Assembly: GCA_040751755.1 (NCBI GenBank)
Contig: JBFMHC010000007.1
Span: forward strand, 1 to 64,000
Origin: PFJX01 sp040751755
Lineage (GTDB): Bacteria > Pseudomonadota > Gammaproteobacteria > Burkholderiales > Thiobacillaceae
Length of the DNA stretch: 64,000 nt
Direction of reading: 5' to 3'
This document shows, one piece after another, positions 1 to 8,336 of this stretch (position 1 is the first letter of the stretch; each line of letters begins with the position of its first letter). The notes beneath the pieces were generated by a model. It made no database searches, was not told the origin of the DNA, and saw nothing but the letters and a program-made list of their open reading frames with translations. The position numbers and the translations under genes are program-made.

Positions 1-2
1 GC

Positions 3-1439
3 TTGCGGGTGCGCTTGGCGCGCAGCTCAAAGCCCGTATACATCGGCGCCTCCAGACTCATCTGCTTCATGTCGCTATTGTCCCATCCCGGCAGTCTGGC
101 AGGAAGGTTTTGCAGACCTTCCCTAGGTGCAGGCCTCGATTATTATGAGACGGTCTACAAACTTGGGCGCGACGTATTCGAACCTTACTTCAGGGGACTA
201 CGAGATGTCGCGTTCAACGACGAGATTAAGGCCGACGTCGAAGACAGCGAGGCCTATCGGGTTTCGCTATTGCGCTTTAGCGGTGCCGAGCGAACGATCG
301 GTGACGCCGCGCGGTTGTTGCGTGCGCCTGCCCTGCCGACGAAACGGCGAAGCGCGGGGTTCACAGTCAAGTTCAAGACCCGGGTGGCGAGACATTCGAA
401 CACCTTCGCGGTCAGCTTCGATTTTCGGAGACGCGGCGGGCTGCCGAACCGTATCAACGCCCTGATCGGCTACAACGGCACGGGCAAGACTCGGCTGCTC
501 TCGAACCTCGCGATCGTGGCGAGCGGATATGGCTATGGCAGCAAGGAAGATGTGCTGGATGACGCCGCGGGTCGGTTCGTCGGCAACTCGCCGCCGTTCA
601 AGACCGTGGTCGTGGTGTCCTACAGCGCGTTCGACACCTTCATCATTCCCGGGCGCACCGAGGAGGAGAAGGAAAGGCTCCAAGCGCGTGGGGAAATCTT
701 TGGATACGTCTATTGTGGCCTTCGTGAGCGATCGGACGACGACACACCAAACGGTGAGCAGGCCTATCGGCTACGCACCCCGGCGGAGATCGAGGCGGAA
801 TTTTTGTCGGCACTAGGGCGCGTCCACGAAGCCGACCGCCTGGACAACCTGCTGGAAGTCATGAAGCCGCTCCTGCGCGATCCATCGTTCCAGCGCATCG
901 GACTGACTCAGCTATACGCCAATCGCGACGATAATGAACTTGGCAAGCTTTTTCGCGGCCTGAGCAGTGGTCACAAGGTGGTGCTCAAGATTGTCACCGA
1001 GCTCACGGCGCACATCTCAGGATCGGAGCCGACACTGGTTCTCATTGATGAACCTGAAACCCACCTTCATCCGCCGCTGCTCGCCGCGTTTCTCAAAAGC
1101 GTGCGGGCATGCCTCGAAGCCTTCGACGGCTATGCGATCATCGCCACCCACTCGCCGGTTGTCCTGCAGGAGACTCCGGCGAAATATGTCCAGGTGCTGC
1201 GCCGAGCGGCAGATCAGAACCACGTCGTTGCGCCGAGCGTGGAAACATTCGCGGAGAGCATCGGCGTCATTACGCAAGAGGTATTCAATCTCGGCGATGG
1301 CTCATCTGATTGGCACGAGACGCTGAGTACGCTCGCGCGTCGAAACACGCTTGAGGAAATCGAGGAGGCGTTCGGTCGCAAGCTGGGCTTTGCGGCGCGG
1401 TCATACATTCTGAGCATTCGCGATGAGATCGAGGAATAG
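3..1439 (+). CDS. AAA/ABC-type ATPase of a PtuA-like defence pair, 5'-truncated by window edge
   Basis: This is a SMC/OLD-like ATPase whose reading frame is open to the first base of the window. The first in-frame start is a TTG at position 3 and the family normally has some further N-terminal residues, so the gene probably begins outside. Visible motifs are a Walker A (GYNGTGKTR, near residue 158), an ABC-signature-like LSSGHK (near residue 320), a Walker B with catalytic Glu (LVLIDEPETHLHP), and a switch His in ATHSPVVLQE. It ends 3 bases before an HNH nuclease gene. ATPase plus HNH is the layout of Septu (PtuA/PtuB) antiphage systems, where the ATPase controls the nuclease. Base composition is visibly less GC-rich than the dsr genes, which suggests transfer. 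The ATPase class is firm; the Septu label is inference. Confidence 0.8.
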   Translation: MRVRLARSSKPVYIGASRLICFMSLLSHPGSLAGRFCRPSLGAGLDYYETVYKLGRDVFEPYFRGLRDVAFNDEIKADVEDSEAYRVSLLRFSGAERTIGDAARLLRAPALPTKRRSAGFTVKFKTRVARHSNTFAVSFDFRRRGGLPNRINALIGYNGTGKTRLLSNLAIVASGYGYGSKEDVLDDAAGRFVGNSPPFKTVVVVSYSAFDTFIIPGRTEEEKERLQARGEIFGYVYCGLRERSDDDTPNGEQAYRLRTPAEIEAEFLSALGRVHEADRLDNLLEVMKPLLRDPSFQRIGLTQLYANRDDNELGKLFRGLSSGHKVVLKIVTELTAHISGSEPTLVLIDEPETHLHPPLLAAFLKSVRACLEAFDGYAIIATHSPVVLQETPAKYVQVLRRAADQNHVVAPSVETFAESIGVITQEVFNLGDGSSDWHETLSTLARRNTLEEIEEAFGRKLGFAARSYILSIRDEIEE

Positions 1440-1442
1440 CTG

Positions 1443-2294
1443 ATGCGCTCGATCCCGTTGCTCGCCGTCGATGCGACGGACGTGTTCGATGCGATCGCTG
1501 CAGCCAAGCGCCAACCGCGACGAGGCCTAATGCGCGCGGCGCGCGCGGAAGTCCTCGCCGCCTATCAGAGCTACGAGGATGCCGCGCCAGAGGTCAGCGA
1601 GATGGATGGAGCCCCGCTAACCGATCCGCAGAAGGAGGCGATGCGGCACGCGTTTAGTGTGGAGACCAAGCCTATGACTACGCTCCGCGGCGATCTCCTG
1701 AAGAGGATCGAAGTCGCGCGATGCCCGTTCTGTGGGATCAGTGAATCTTCGACGCTCGATCATTATCTGCCGAAGGAGCGGTACCCCGAGTTCTCGATAT
1801 TCCCGAAGAATCTCGTGCCTAGCTGCGCGGTCTGCAACACGCGCAAGCGGGACCGTATCCTGGACGCAGGGATGGACGTGCGGATGTTCCTGCACCCCTG
1901 TTACGACCCAATCCCGAACATGGCTTTTCTGGCTGTACGCGCGCGCATGGAGGCGGACGCGCTGATCCTGTCCTATCGCTTGATCCGGCCGAACGGGATG
2001 GCGCTTCAGACGTTCCGGCATCTGAGGTCGCACTTCAACGAGCTCGACCTCGCTGATCGATACAGAAGGATGGGTCTAGAACATCTTGGGGGGCAGTATC
2101 CCGCACTTCGTCGTGCTTATGGCCCGGGCGAAGATGCAGAGCGTGTCGCGGAGAAGCTGATTGAGGGCGCGGAGGATTTCGAGGAAGTGTCAGGTCCGAA
2201 TTACTGGCTCGCCAAGCTTTATCGAGCGCTGGCCGGCAACGACGATTTCTGCGACGGCGGCTTCGAAGCGGTTCGGGTTACCACGAGAGGCTGA
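1443..2294 (+). CDS. HNH endonuclease, PtuB-like partner of the upstream ATPase
   Basis: A 283-aa protein with a zinc-finger HNH core: CPFCG around residue 97, then the DHYLPK histidine stretch, then NLVPSCAVCNTRKRD carrying the second Cys pair and the catalytic-region Asn. It starts 3 bases after the ATPase stop, so the two are surely co-transcribed and probably translationally coupled. In Septu-type defence (PtuB) and in PtuAB modules attached to some retrons, such a nuclease degrades DNA or tRNA on phage infection. No reverse transcriptase or other partner is visible, but the window starts just upstream. The C-terminal third (from about residue 160) has no motif that I recognise. HNH assignment is firm; the exact substrate is unknown. 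Confidence 0.8.
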   Translation: MRSIPLLAVDATDVFDAIAAAKRQPRRGLMRAARAEVLAAYQSYEDAAPEVSEMDGAPLTDPQKEAMRHAFSVETKPMTTLRGDLLKRIEVARCPFCGISESSTLDHYLPKERYPEFSIFPKNLVPSCAVCNTRKRDRILDAGMDVRMFLHPCYDPIPNMAFLAVRARMEADALILSYRLIRPNGMALQTFRHLRSHFNELDLADRYRRMGLEHLGGQYPALRRAYGPGEDAERVAEKLIEGAEDFEEVSGPNYWLAKLYRALAGNDDFCDGGFEAVRVTTRG

Positions 2295-2474
2295 CGTTCA
2301 GGCTGACTCGACCGCCATACATGCGCATAGTCGTCTGAGTAGGTCGCCCTGTTGTACGTCCGGATTGGCCGAACATCCGCCGATCAGGGCCAAGGTAAAC
2401 AACCATGCCTGACCCAGTGGAGGCTTTTGCATTGCTCGACTGACGAGCAATCACAGACAGTCGCTTGAAAAGCA

Positions 2475-2496
2475 AAACGGGGCCGAGGCCCCGTTT
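2475..2496 (-). terminator. Rho-independent terminator after cysG
   Basis: A perfect 9-bp stem AAACGGGGC / GCCCCGTTT with a 4-nt loop lies just beyond the cysG stop. Read on the minus strand it ends in a T-rich run (GTTTTGCTTTT). It marks the 3' end of the dsr-cysG transcription unit. The 180 bases between it and the HNH gene show no convincing gene. Confidence 0.75.
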
Positions 2497-2499
2497 CGT

Positions 2500-3945
2500 T
2501 CAGTGCTCCAGGCTCGCCGGCTTGTCCAGCGGCGTGTGCCAGTGGTCGTCGTCCGCCGGTTCCGGGTGGAACCAGTTGAGCTTGGCGTGCAGGCTCACCA
2601 CGCTGCCGACGATGATCAGGGTCGGCGGCTTCAGTTCCGCCTGTGCGGCCAGGGCCGGCAGGGTGTCGAGGGTGCCGGTGACGGTCTTCTGGTTGAGCGT
2701 GGTGCCCTGCTGCACAATGGCCATGGGCGTGTCGCCCGGCATGCCGTGCTTCTTCATCTCGTCGCACAGGGTCACCAGGCCCTTCAGGCCCATGTAGATG
2801 ACGATGGTCTGACGCGGACGGCAGAGCATGTCCCAGTCCAGGTCCATGCTGCCATCCTTGAGGTGGCCGGTGACCAGGATGAGGGCCTGGGCGTGGTCGC
2901 GGTGGGTGAGCGGGATGCCGGCATAGGACGCCACGCCCGCCGCCGCCGTCACCGCTGGCACGACCTGGAACGGCACGCCATGTTCACGCAGGGTCTCGAT
3001 CTCCTCGCCGCCGCGGCCGAAGATGAACGGGTCGCCGCCCTTCAGGCGCAGCACGCGCTTGCCTTCCTGCGCCAGGCGCACCAGCACCATGTTGATCTCG
3101 TCCTGCGGCACGGCGTGGTTGTCGCGCTCCTTGCCCACATACAGGCGGTCGGCGTCGCGCCGGCACATGTCGAGGATGGGGGGCGACACTAGGCGGTCAT
3201 AGACCACCACGTCGGCCTGCTGCATCAGGCGCAGGGCGCGGAAGGTGAGCAGGTCCGGGTTGCCGGGGCCGGCGCCGACCAGGTAGACCTCGCCCACCGG
3301 TGGGGCATCCGCCTGGGCGTTCAGCATGGCCTGCAGGCTGGCCTCCGCCTCCTGCTCACGGCCGGAGAAGACCATCTCGGCGATCGGCGAGAGGAAGGCT
3401 TTTTCCCAGAACTTGCGCCGCTCCGCGGTGGTGGTGAACCGCTTGCGCACCGCCTGCTTGAAGCGCCCGGCGAGGGCGGCGAGGCGGCCGTAGCCGGCGG
3501 GGATCAGGGTCTCCAGGCGGGCGCGCAGCAGGCGCGACAGCACCGGTGCCTCGCCGCCGCTGGACACCGCCACCATGACCGGGGAGCGGTCGATGATGGA
3601 GGGCATGATGAAGGAGCATACCTCGGGTTTGTCCACCACGTTGACCGGCAGATGGCGCGCGCGCGCGGCGTCGTGCACGGCCTTGTCCAGGACCTCGTCC
3701 TCGCTGGCGGCGAACACCACGTCCATGCCGTCCAGATGCTTGTCGGCGAAGGCCTCGCGGACATGGATCAGCCGGTCGGTGCCGGCCAGTTCATTGAAGG
3801 CCGTGGACAGGGGCTCGGGCGAAACAGCGGTCACCCAGGCGCCGGCGTTCAGCATCAGGGAGGCCTTGCGCGCGGCGGTGTCGCCGCCGCCCACGACGAG
3901 GCCCTTGCGGCCGCGCAGGTCGAGGAAGATCGGTAAGTAGTCCAT
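2500..3945 (-). CDS. cysG: Siroheme synthase, trifunctional
   Basis: A 481-aa protein making siroheme from uroporphyrinogen III, the cofactor of DsrAB. The N-terminal half is the precorrin-2 dehydrogenase/ferrochelatase module (MDYLPIFLDLRGRKGLVVGGG at the start, a Rossmann glycine motif, residues 1 to about 210). The C-terminal half is the SAM-dependent uroporphyrinogen methyltransferase, starting at VYLVGAGPGNPDLLT and containing LKGGDPFIFGRGGEE. Length and order match CysG exactly. It is last in the dsr cluster, downstream of dsrR and separated from it by a repeat-rich 79-base spacer, and its location suits its role in supplying siroheme to the sulfite reductase. Confidence 0.95.
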   Translation of the reverse strand: MDYLPIFLDLRGRKGLVVGGGDTAARKASLMLNAGAWVTAVSPEPLSTAFNELAGTDRLIHVREAFADKHLDGMDVVFAASEDEVLDKAVHDAARARHLPVNVVDKPEVCSFIMPSIIDRSPVMVAVSSGGEAPVLSRLLRARLETLIPAGYGRLAALAGRFKQAVRKRFTTTAERRKFWEKAFLSPIAEMVFSGREQEAEASLQAMLNAQADAPPVGEVYLVGAGPGNPDLLTFRALRLMQQADVVVYDRLVSPPILDMCRRDADRLYVGKERDNHAVPQDEINMVLVRLAQEGKRVLRLKGGDPFIFGRGGEEIETLREHGVPFQVVPAVTAAAGVASYAGIPLTHRDHAQALILVTGHLKDGSMDLDWDMLCRPRQTIVIYMGLKGLVTLCDEMKKHGMPGDTPMAIVQQGTTLNQKTVTGTLDTLPALAAQAELKPPTLIIVGSVVSLHAKLNWFHPEPADDDHWHTPLDKPASLEH

Positions 3946-3949
3946 ATAA

Positions 3950-4022
3950 ACCCAGTTGCCAGTCGTCAGAAGTCAGTAGGCAGTGGTCTGTCTGCCGGCT
4001 GCAGACTGCCCACTGCCAACCT
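3950..4022 (+). repeat. Degenerate heptamer repeat forming a hairpin (dsrR-cysG spacer)
   Basis: The spacer reads as consecutive degenerate heptamers of the form CCAGTYG / TCAGTAG / GCAGTGG, followed by their reverse complements (CTGCAGA, CTGCCCA, CTGCCAA), so the whole can fold into a long imperfect hairpin. A related element lies at 18393-18467, on the other side of the dsr locus. The pattern resembles short tandem heptamer repeats known from several bacterial genomes; function unknown. Confidence 0.6.
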
Positions 4023-4024
4023 GT

Positions 4025-4393
4025 TTAACCGTGGCTGCCACAACCGCCGGAACCGCAACCGCCGGAACCGCAGCCGCCGCCACCACCGCTGGAGCCACAG
4101 CCACCGCCGGCGCTCGCCTTCATGAACACGAAGCGGGATTCACCGGGGCTCACCTCGGTAAAGTCGATGGTGACGTCATCCAGCATGGGCGCGGACTGCG
4201 CGTTGACGAGCAGGGTCACGCCCCAGGAATCGACAGCGGCGTCGTTGGCGCGCTCGTCGTCGAAGCCCATGCCGAACTCCAGCATGCCGGCGTCGTTGAC
4301 GCGGGCGGCGATGCGCAGGGCCATGTTCTCGGCGCCTGCATCCTTCTGCGCCACACGGATCTGCTCGGCGGCTTCTTTGGTCAGACTGATCAT
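4025..4393 (-). CDS. dsrR: DsrR, IscA-like protein with an unusual Cys/Gly-rich tail
   Basis: A 122-aa member of the A-type Fe-S carrier fold (MISLTKEAAEQIRVAQ at the start). DsrR proteins of sulfur oxidisers have the IscA fold but lack the iron-sulfur cysteines, and they influence dsr expression post-transcriptionally. Here the internal IscA Cys is indeed absent (RIAARVNDAGMLEF). The C-terminus, however, is a low-complexity Gly/Ser/Cys tail with four Cys in GSGGC-type repeats ending in CGSHG, encoded partly by two exact copies of a 15-base unit (4041-4055, 4056-4070). Position between dsrN and cysG matches known dsr clusters. The tail could bind metal, but that is a guess. Confidence 0.85.
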   Translation of the reverse strand: MISLTKEAAEQIRVAQKDAGAENMALRIAARVNDAGMLEFGMGFDDERANDAAVDSWGVTLLVNAQSAPMLDDVTIDFTEVSPGESRFVFMKASAGGGCGSSGGGGGCGSGGCGSGGCGSHG

Positions 4394-4422
4394 GATGATT
4401 CCTCTCTAGGTAGGGTGTTGCG

Positions 4423-5808
4423 TCAAGCGGCCTTGCGGTCCGCGTCTCGTTGTGACCGGTAGGCCCTCGCCAGGTCGAGGAAAGGGCCGATCCAGCCGTG
4501 CGGGCCGCTGCCGCGGCGGTGGCAGTAGCTGGCCAGAAGGTGCTTGTGAACGAAGCCGTCCGCTCCCTCTGCGATGCCGTGGCCGCGCGTGACGCGGTAG
4601 GCATAGTTGAGGCCGGGTGGCAGGTTTTCCAGATGCGAGTAATGGAATTCGTGCGCGGGGATGGGCGCGGACTGCGGCGACCAGGGGGCGCTCGCGGTCT
4701 CCTCCAGCACGGCGTAGCCGCGCCCGACGGGCCGTTCGCCCATGACCACGTCACCCGGCACCACGCCGACCATCTCGTGGCGTGCCTCGCCCCAGGCGAG
4801 GCTGCGCGCCAGGTACATGAGGCCGCCGCACTCGGCATAGACCGGCAGGTCCGCCTCGACGGCGCGGCGGATGTCGGCGCGCAGCTCGGCATTGGCGGAC
4901 AGGCCGGCGGCGAACATCTCGGGGAAGCCTCCGCCCAGGATCAGGCCGTCGCATGCAGGCAGGGCCGCATCCTTCAGCGTATCGACGGGCAGGAGCGAGG
5001 CGCCGGCGGCGCGCAGGCTATCGAGGTCTTCCTGGTAGTAGAAGCCGAAGGCACGGTCGTGGGCATAGGCGATGCGTAGCTGCGACCGCGCAGGTTCGAC
5101 CGGTTTGGCTGCCGCCGCGGGCGTGCCGGCGGTTGCCGCGAGCGCCAGCAGGGCGTCCAGGTCAACCTGCTCGGCGATGCGTGCGGCGATCGCCTCGATG
5201 CGCGCCTCGGCCTCCTCCGCCTCGTTGCCGGGAATCAGGCCCAGGTGGCGCTCGACGATGGCGAGGCCAGGGTCGCTGCGCACTGCGCCCAGCACCTTCA
5301 CGTCCGTATAGCGTGCGATCACCTCGCGCAGCTTGGCTTCGTGGCGCGGGCCGCCGACCTTGTTGAGGATCACGCCGGCGATGTTCACCTCGCGGTCAAA
5401 TGCCTGATAGCCGAGGATCAGCGGCGCCACGCCACGCGTCATGCCCTGCGTGTCGAGCACCAGCACCACAGGTGCGCGCAGCAGCTTGGCGAGCGCGGCG
5501 TTGCTGTTGGAGCCTTCCACATCCATACCGTCGTAGAGGCCCTTGTTGCCCTCGATCAGGGCGATGTCCGCGTCCGCGGCATGGCGCGCGAACAAGGCCG
5601 TGATCTCGCCCTCGCGCATCATGTGGAAATCAAGGTTGTAGCAGGGACGTCCCGAGGCCTCGCCGTGCCAGATCGGGTCGATATAGTCCGGCCCCTTCTT
5701 GAAGGCCTGCACCCGCTTGCCGCGCTGCTTCAGGGCGCGGCAAAGCCCGAGGGTGACGGTGGTCTTGCCCGAGGACTTGTGCGCGGCGGAGATGAACAGG
5801 GACGGCAT
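4423..5808 (-). CDS. dsrN: DsrN, cobyrinic acid a,c-diamide synthase-like amidating enzyme
   Basis: A 461-aa CbiA/CobB-type glutamine amidotransferase. The N-terminus has the ATP-binding P-loop AHKSSGKTTV and the substrate segment FKKGPDYIDPIWH; the C-terminal class I glutaminase domain carries the catalytic Cys in YAECGGLMYLA. In purple sulfur bacteria DsrN is thought to amidate siroheme to siro(heme)amide for DsrAB, rather than to work in cobalamin synthesis; the absence of cobalamin genes nearby agrees with that. It lies 72 bases below dsrP, separated by a strong hairpin, and 29 bases above dsrR, so dsrN-dsrR-cysG may be a separately tuned sub-unit. Confidence 0.9.
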   Translation of the reverse strand: MPSLFISAAHKSSGKTTVTLGLCRALKQRGKRVQAFKKGPDYIDPIWHGEASGRPCYNLDFHMMREGEITALFARHAADADIALIEGNKGLYDGMDVEGSNSNAALAKLLRAPVVLVLDTQGMTRGVAPLILGYQAFDREVNIAGVILNKVGGPRHEAKLREVIARYTDVKVLGAVRSDPGLAIVERHLGLIPGNEAEEAEARIEAIAARIAEQVDLDALLALAATAGTPAAAAKPVEPARSQLRIAYAHDRAFGFYYQEDLDSLRAAGASLLPVDTLKDAALPACDGLILGGGFPEMFAAGLSANAELRADIRRAVEADLPVYAECGGLMYLARSLAWGEARHEMVGVVPGDVVMGERPVGRGYAVLEETASAPWSPQSAPIPAHEFHYSHLENLPPGLNYAYRVTRGHGIAEGADGFVHKHLLASYCHRRGSGPHGWIGPFLDLARAYRSQRDADRKAA

Positions 5809-5833
5809 GGCGAAATTTTACTGTCATCAAAAC

Positions 5834-5862
5834 AAAAAGCCGACAATTTTTGTCGGCTTTTT
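5834..5862. terminator. Bidirectional terminator-like hairpin between dsrP and dsrN
   Basis: A perfect 13-bp stem AAAAAGCCGACAA / TTGTCGGCTTTTT with a 3-T loop. A-tract before and T-tract after make it terminator-like on both strands. It sits inside the same-strand dsr cluster, so it would reduce read-through from dsrP into dsrN-dsrR-cysG. No obvious promoter for dsrN could be identified in the remaining bases. Confidence 0.75.
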
Positions 5863-5880
5863 GTCAGGCGAATGTCGACC

Positions 5881-7089
5881 TCAGTGCTGTTCGCACTCCA
5901 GGGCGGCGAAGTCGTCCTGGGGCAGGAACTTGAACGCGCGCACCGCGACGGTGGTCGCCAGGAAGGCGATGCCGATACCGCCCAGGCCCAGCAGCCACTC
6001 GTACATGCTCGGCACGTAATTCGTCACCACGCCGTCGAAGAAGGCGCTGCTCACCGCATAGCCCGGGAACATCTCCAGCGGGAAGGCCTGACCGCCGACG
6101 ATGGTCACGTACATCTGCGCATGGCCGCCGACGATGGCCAGGAACGCCGCCAGCATCACGGTGACCACGGACTTGCGGGAACCCGGGCTGAACAGCAGGG
6201 CGAGCGGGATCAGATAGCCGATCAGCACCTGGCCGACCCAGAACACGGTGGTGTAGACGCCGCCGTCGAGCAGGATGAAACGCTCGAACGCCCACTGCTT
6301 GGCCAGGTACAGATTGGTCAGGTGGAAGACGATGGTGAAGTACATGGAAGCGGCGATGAACACGGCCAGCAGGTTCTTCATACGCGCCAGGATGCGCTCG
6401 TCCAGCTTGGTGTTGACCCACCAGTACATCACCGACTGCACCAGCAGGAACGCCGCCAGGCCGTAGGCGAAGGACATGATGATGAACATCGGCGCCATCA
6501 GGGCGGAGTTATAGCCGGCACGTGCGACGATGAAGCCGAAGATGGAGCCGGTGGCGGTGGTCAGGGAGATCCGCCAGATGAAGGCGAGGAAGCCCATGGG
6601 CTTGGACCACTGCTTCAGGCTGCGCGTCATCATGGTCACCAGGTACAGACCCACAATGGCGAAGAAGCCGTTGTAGAAGATCATGTTCCAGGCAAAGATC
6701 GACTTGAAGTTGTAGTGGGTCATCGCCACGATCAGGCGGTCCGGACGGCCCAGGTCAAGCACCAGCACCGCCAGGCCACCGGTCAGCATCGCCAGGGCAA
6801 GCATGCCCGACAGCGGTGCGCGCGCCTTGTAGATAGGCTTGCCGAACACGGAGCCGATGGAGGCCACGTTCAGCACGCCGGAGGCGGCGACGATGAGGAA
6901 CACGGCGAACACGTGCGGCAAACCCCAGACGATCTGGTTGTTCATGCCGGTCAGCACGTGGCCATGGTGCTCCAGGGTGAAGAAGGCGTACAGCGTCCCC
7001 AGGACAACCAGACCGCCGAGGGCCAGCAGGGTCCAGAACTGGCTGGTGCGGCAGTGGCCGCCTTGACTCAGACAAACATCGTTGGCCAT
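5881..7089 (-). CDS. dsrP: DsrP, NrfD-type integral membrane subunit of DsrMKJOP
   Basis: A 402-aa polytopic membrane protein with about ten hydrophobic helices (first near residues 17-37), of the NrfD/PsrC quinone-interacting family. It would pass electrons between the quinone pool and the periplasmic DsrO/DsrJ subunits of the DsrMKJOP complex. It starts 3 bases after the dsrO stop and ends the block dsrL-J-O-P. Length and position match DsrP of other sulfur oxidisers; haem-ligand residues were not assigned. Confidence 0.93.
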   Translation of the reverse strand: MANDVCLSQGGHCRTSQFWTLLALGGLVVLGTLYAFFTLEHHGHVLTGMNNQIVWGLPHVFAVFLIVAASGVLNVASIGSVFGKPIYKARAPLSGMLALAMLTGGLAVLVLDLGRPDRLIVAMTHYNFKSIFAWNMIFYNGFFAIVGLYLVTMMTRSLKQWSKPMGFLAFIWRISLTTATGSIFGFIVARAGYNSALMAPMFIIMSFAYGLAAFLLVQSVMYWWVNTKLDERILARMKNLLAVFIAASMYFTIVFHLTNLYLAKQWAFERFILLDGGVYTTVFWVGQVLIGYLIPLALLFSPGSRKSVVTVMLAAFLAIVGGHAQMYVTIVGGQAFPLEMFPGYAVSSAFFDGVVTNYVPSMYEWLLGLGGIGIAFLATTVAVRAFKFLPQDDFAALECEQH

Positions 7090-7092
7090 GAC

Positions 7093-7836
7093 TTAGATCC
7101 CCTGATAACGCACGCCGGTGTTGAGCCCCAGGTCGCCACGCACTTCCGTGCTGGCCATGCTGGCCAGGGCCTTGGAGATCTCGCTTTCCGGATTCTTCAA
7201 ATCGCCGAACACCATGGCATTGTGGCCCTTGGCGTTGCAGGCCTCGACGCAGGCCGGCTGCTCGTCGCGGTCGACGCGCTGCACGCACAGCGTGCAGGAC
7301 TCGACGCAGCCCTTGCCGCGCGGCACCTCGGGGTTCTGGTCGGTAAGCGGCTCATGCACGAAGGAGCGCGCCTTGTACGGGCAGGCCATCATGCAGTAGC
7401 GGCAACCGATGCAGATGTGGCGATCCACCAGGACGATGCCGTCGGCGCGCTTCATGGACGCACCGGTGGGGCAGACGTCGACGCAGGGCGGATGCTCGCA
7501 GTGCTGGCACATCATGGGCAGCTCGTGCACGCGGCCGTTGCGCAGGTCCTTGATGTTGAGCTTGCGGATGTACTGGGTGTCCTGCGGACCGGTCTTGCCG
7601 GACAGGCCATTCTCGGTATTGCAGGCGGTGACGCAGTCGGAACAGCCGTCGCCGCACTTGTTGGTGTCGATCAGCATGCCCCAGCGCACGTCGCTGGTAG
7701 CGGCCTGTTCGGGGGCGCGGCTGTGCGCCACGCCGTAGAACAGCACGCCGGGACCCAGGGTCATGCCGGCGACCAGGGTGCCGGCCTTGAGGAAGTCACG
7801 GCGATCTTGCTGCATGTTTTCCATGGATTCGCTCAT
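7093..7836 (-). CDS. dsrO: DsrO, periplasmic iron-sulfur subunit with Tat signal
   Basis: A 247-aa ferredoxin-like subunit. The start at 7836 is chosen because it overlaps the dsrJ stop as ATGA and gives the twin-arginine signal RRDFLKAGTLVAG near residue 11; longer in-frame extensions are dsrJ shadow. Four cysteine clusters typical of NrfC/DsrO follow, for example CGDGCSDCVTACN, CQHCEHPPCVDVCP, CIGCRYCMMACPY and CTLCVQRVDRDEQPACVEAC, predicting four [4Fe-4S] centres. It would pass electrons from DsrJ to DsrP at the outer face of the membrane. The Tat signal fits export of a folded Fe-S protein. Confidence 0.95.
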   Translation of the reverse strand: MSESMENMQQDRRDFLKAGTLVAGMTLGPGVLFYGVAHSRAPEQAATSDVRWGMLIDTNKCGDGCSDCVTACNTENGLSGKTGPQDTQYIRKLNIKDLRNGRVHELPMMCQHCEHPPCVDVCPTGASMKRADGIVLVDRHICIGCRYCMMACPYKARSFVHEPLTDQNPEVPRGKGCVESCTLCVQRVDRDEQPACVEACNAKGHNAMVFGDLKNPESEISKALASMASTEVRGDLGLNTGVRYQGI

Positions 7837-8297
7837 TTGCTTTCTCCGCCAACGCCCGGTGCGGGGGCAACCATGAGAGGAGAGGCAGTGGGCATCACGG
7901 CCTGCTGGACAGGCTTCTTGCCCGGCTTGGTGGCATGGCAATCCCAGCAATCCAGCTTGACGGCGGCGTAGCTGTGGCAGGCCACGCAGAAATCCTGCTT
8001 GCTGGCCGCCACGCTGCCGGTCTTCTCGCTGGCATGGCATTCGACGCACTTCTTGAGGCTGTACTTGGTGGTACGGATGCCCTTGCGCATCGTCTCATTG
8101 CGTTGGTGCTTGAGCAGATCCGGGTGGTGGCGACGCATGAAATCCTCGTCCTCCACGCACTTGTCCCCCTTGCCGTGTTCCAGTTTGGGGAGATCCACGC
8201 CCGCCACCGCCCAGGTGGACGGGACGGCCATGAAGGCCGCCACCGCCGCGAGGACGGCGAGGCGCAACCAGGTACCCAGGGTGCGAATACTCGCCAT
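7833..8297 (-). CDS. dsrJ: DsrJ, triheme cytochrome c
   Basis: A 154-aa periplasmic cytochrome, anchored or exported by an N-terminal hydrophobic segment (about residues 10-30). Three CXXCH motifs (CVECH, CVACH, CWDCH) match the triheme DsrJ, one of whose hemes in Allochromatium has unusual His/Met or His/Cys ligation. Its probable role is in electron or sulfur-atom chemistry at the periplasmic end of DsrMKJOP. The stop overlaps the dsrO start by 4 bases (ATGA), so the two are translationally coupled. It begins 39 bases below dsrL. Confidence 0.95.
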   Translation of the reverse strand: MASIRTLGTWLRLAVLAAVAAFMAVPSTWAVAGVDLPKLEHGKGDKCVEDEDFMRRHHPDLLKHQRNETMRKGIRTTKYSLKKCVECHASEKTGSVAASKQDFCVACHSYAAVKLDCWDCHATKPGKKPVQQAVMPTASPLMVAPAPGVGGESK

Positions 8298-8336
8298 GCC
8301 GTTCTTCCTTATGCCAGTTCGACTACTTAGCCTTGC

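Noticed and set aside
2278..2475. A 65-aa minus-strand frame between the HNH gene and cysG
   Set aside because: No ribosome site, no recognisable motif, overlaps the HNH stop and ends at the terminator; not supported as a gene.
5809..5880. Cobalamin riboswitch before the CbiA-like gene
   Set aside because: Only 72 bases are available, and they hold a simple terminator-like hairpin; no B12-box-like sequence, and the gene is dsrN.
5245..7971. A 908-aa open frame on the plus strand over dsrN, dsrP and dsrO
   Set aside because: It is antisense shadow of GC-rich genes: low-complexity His/Gln/Gly/Val translation, no motifs, and it covers well-identified dsr genes.
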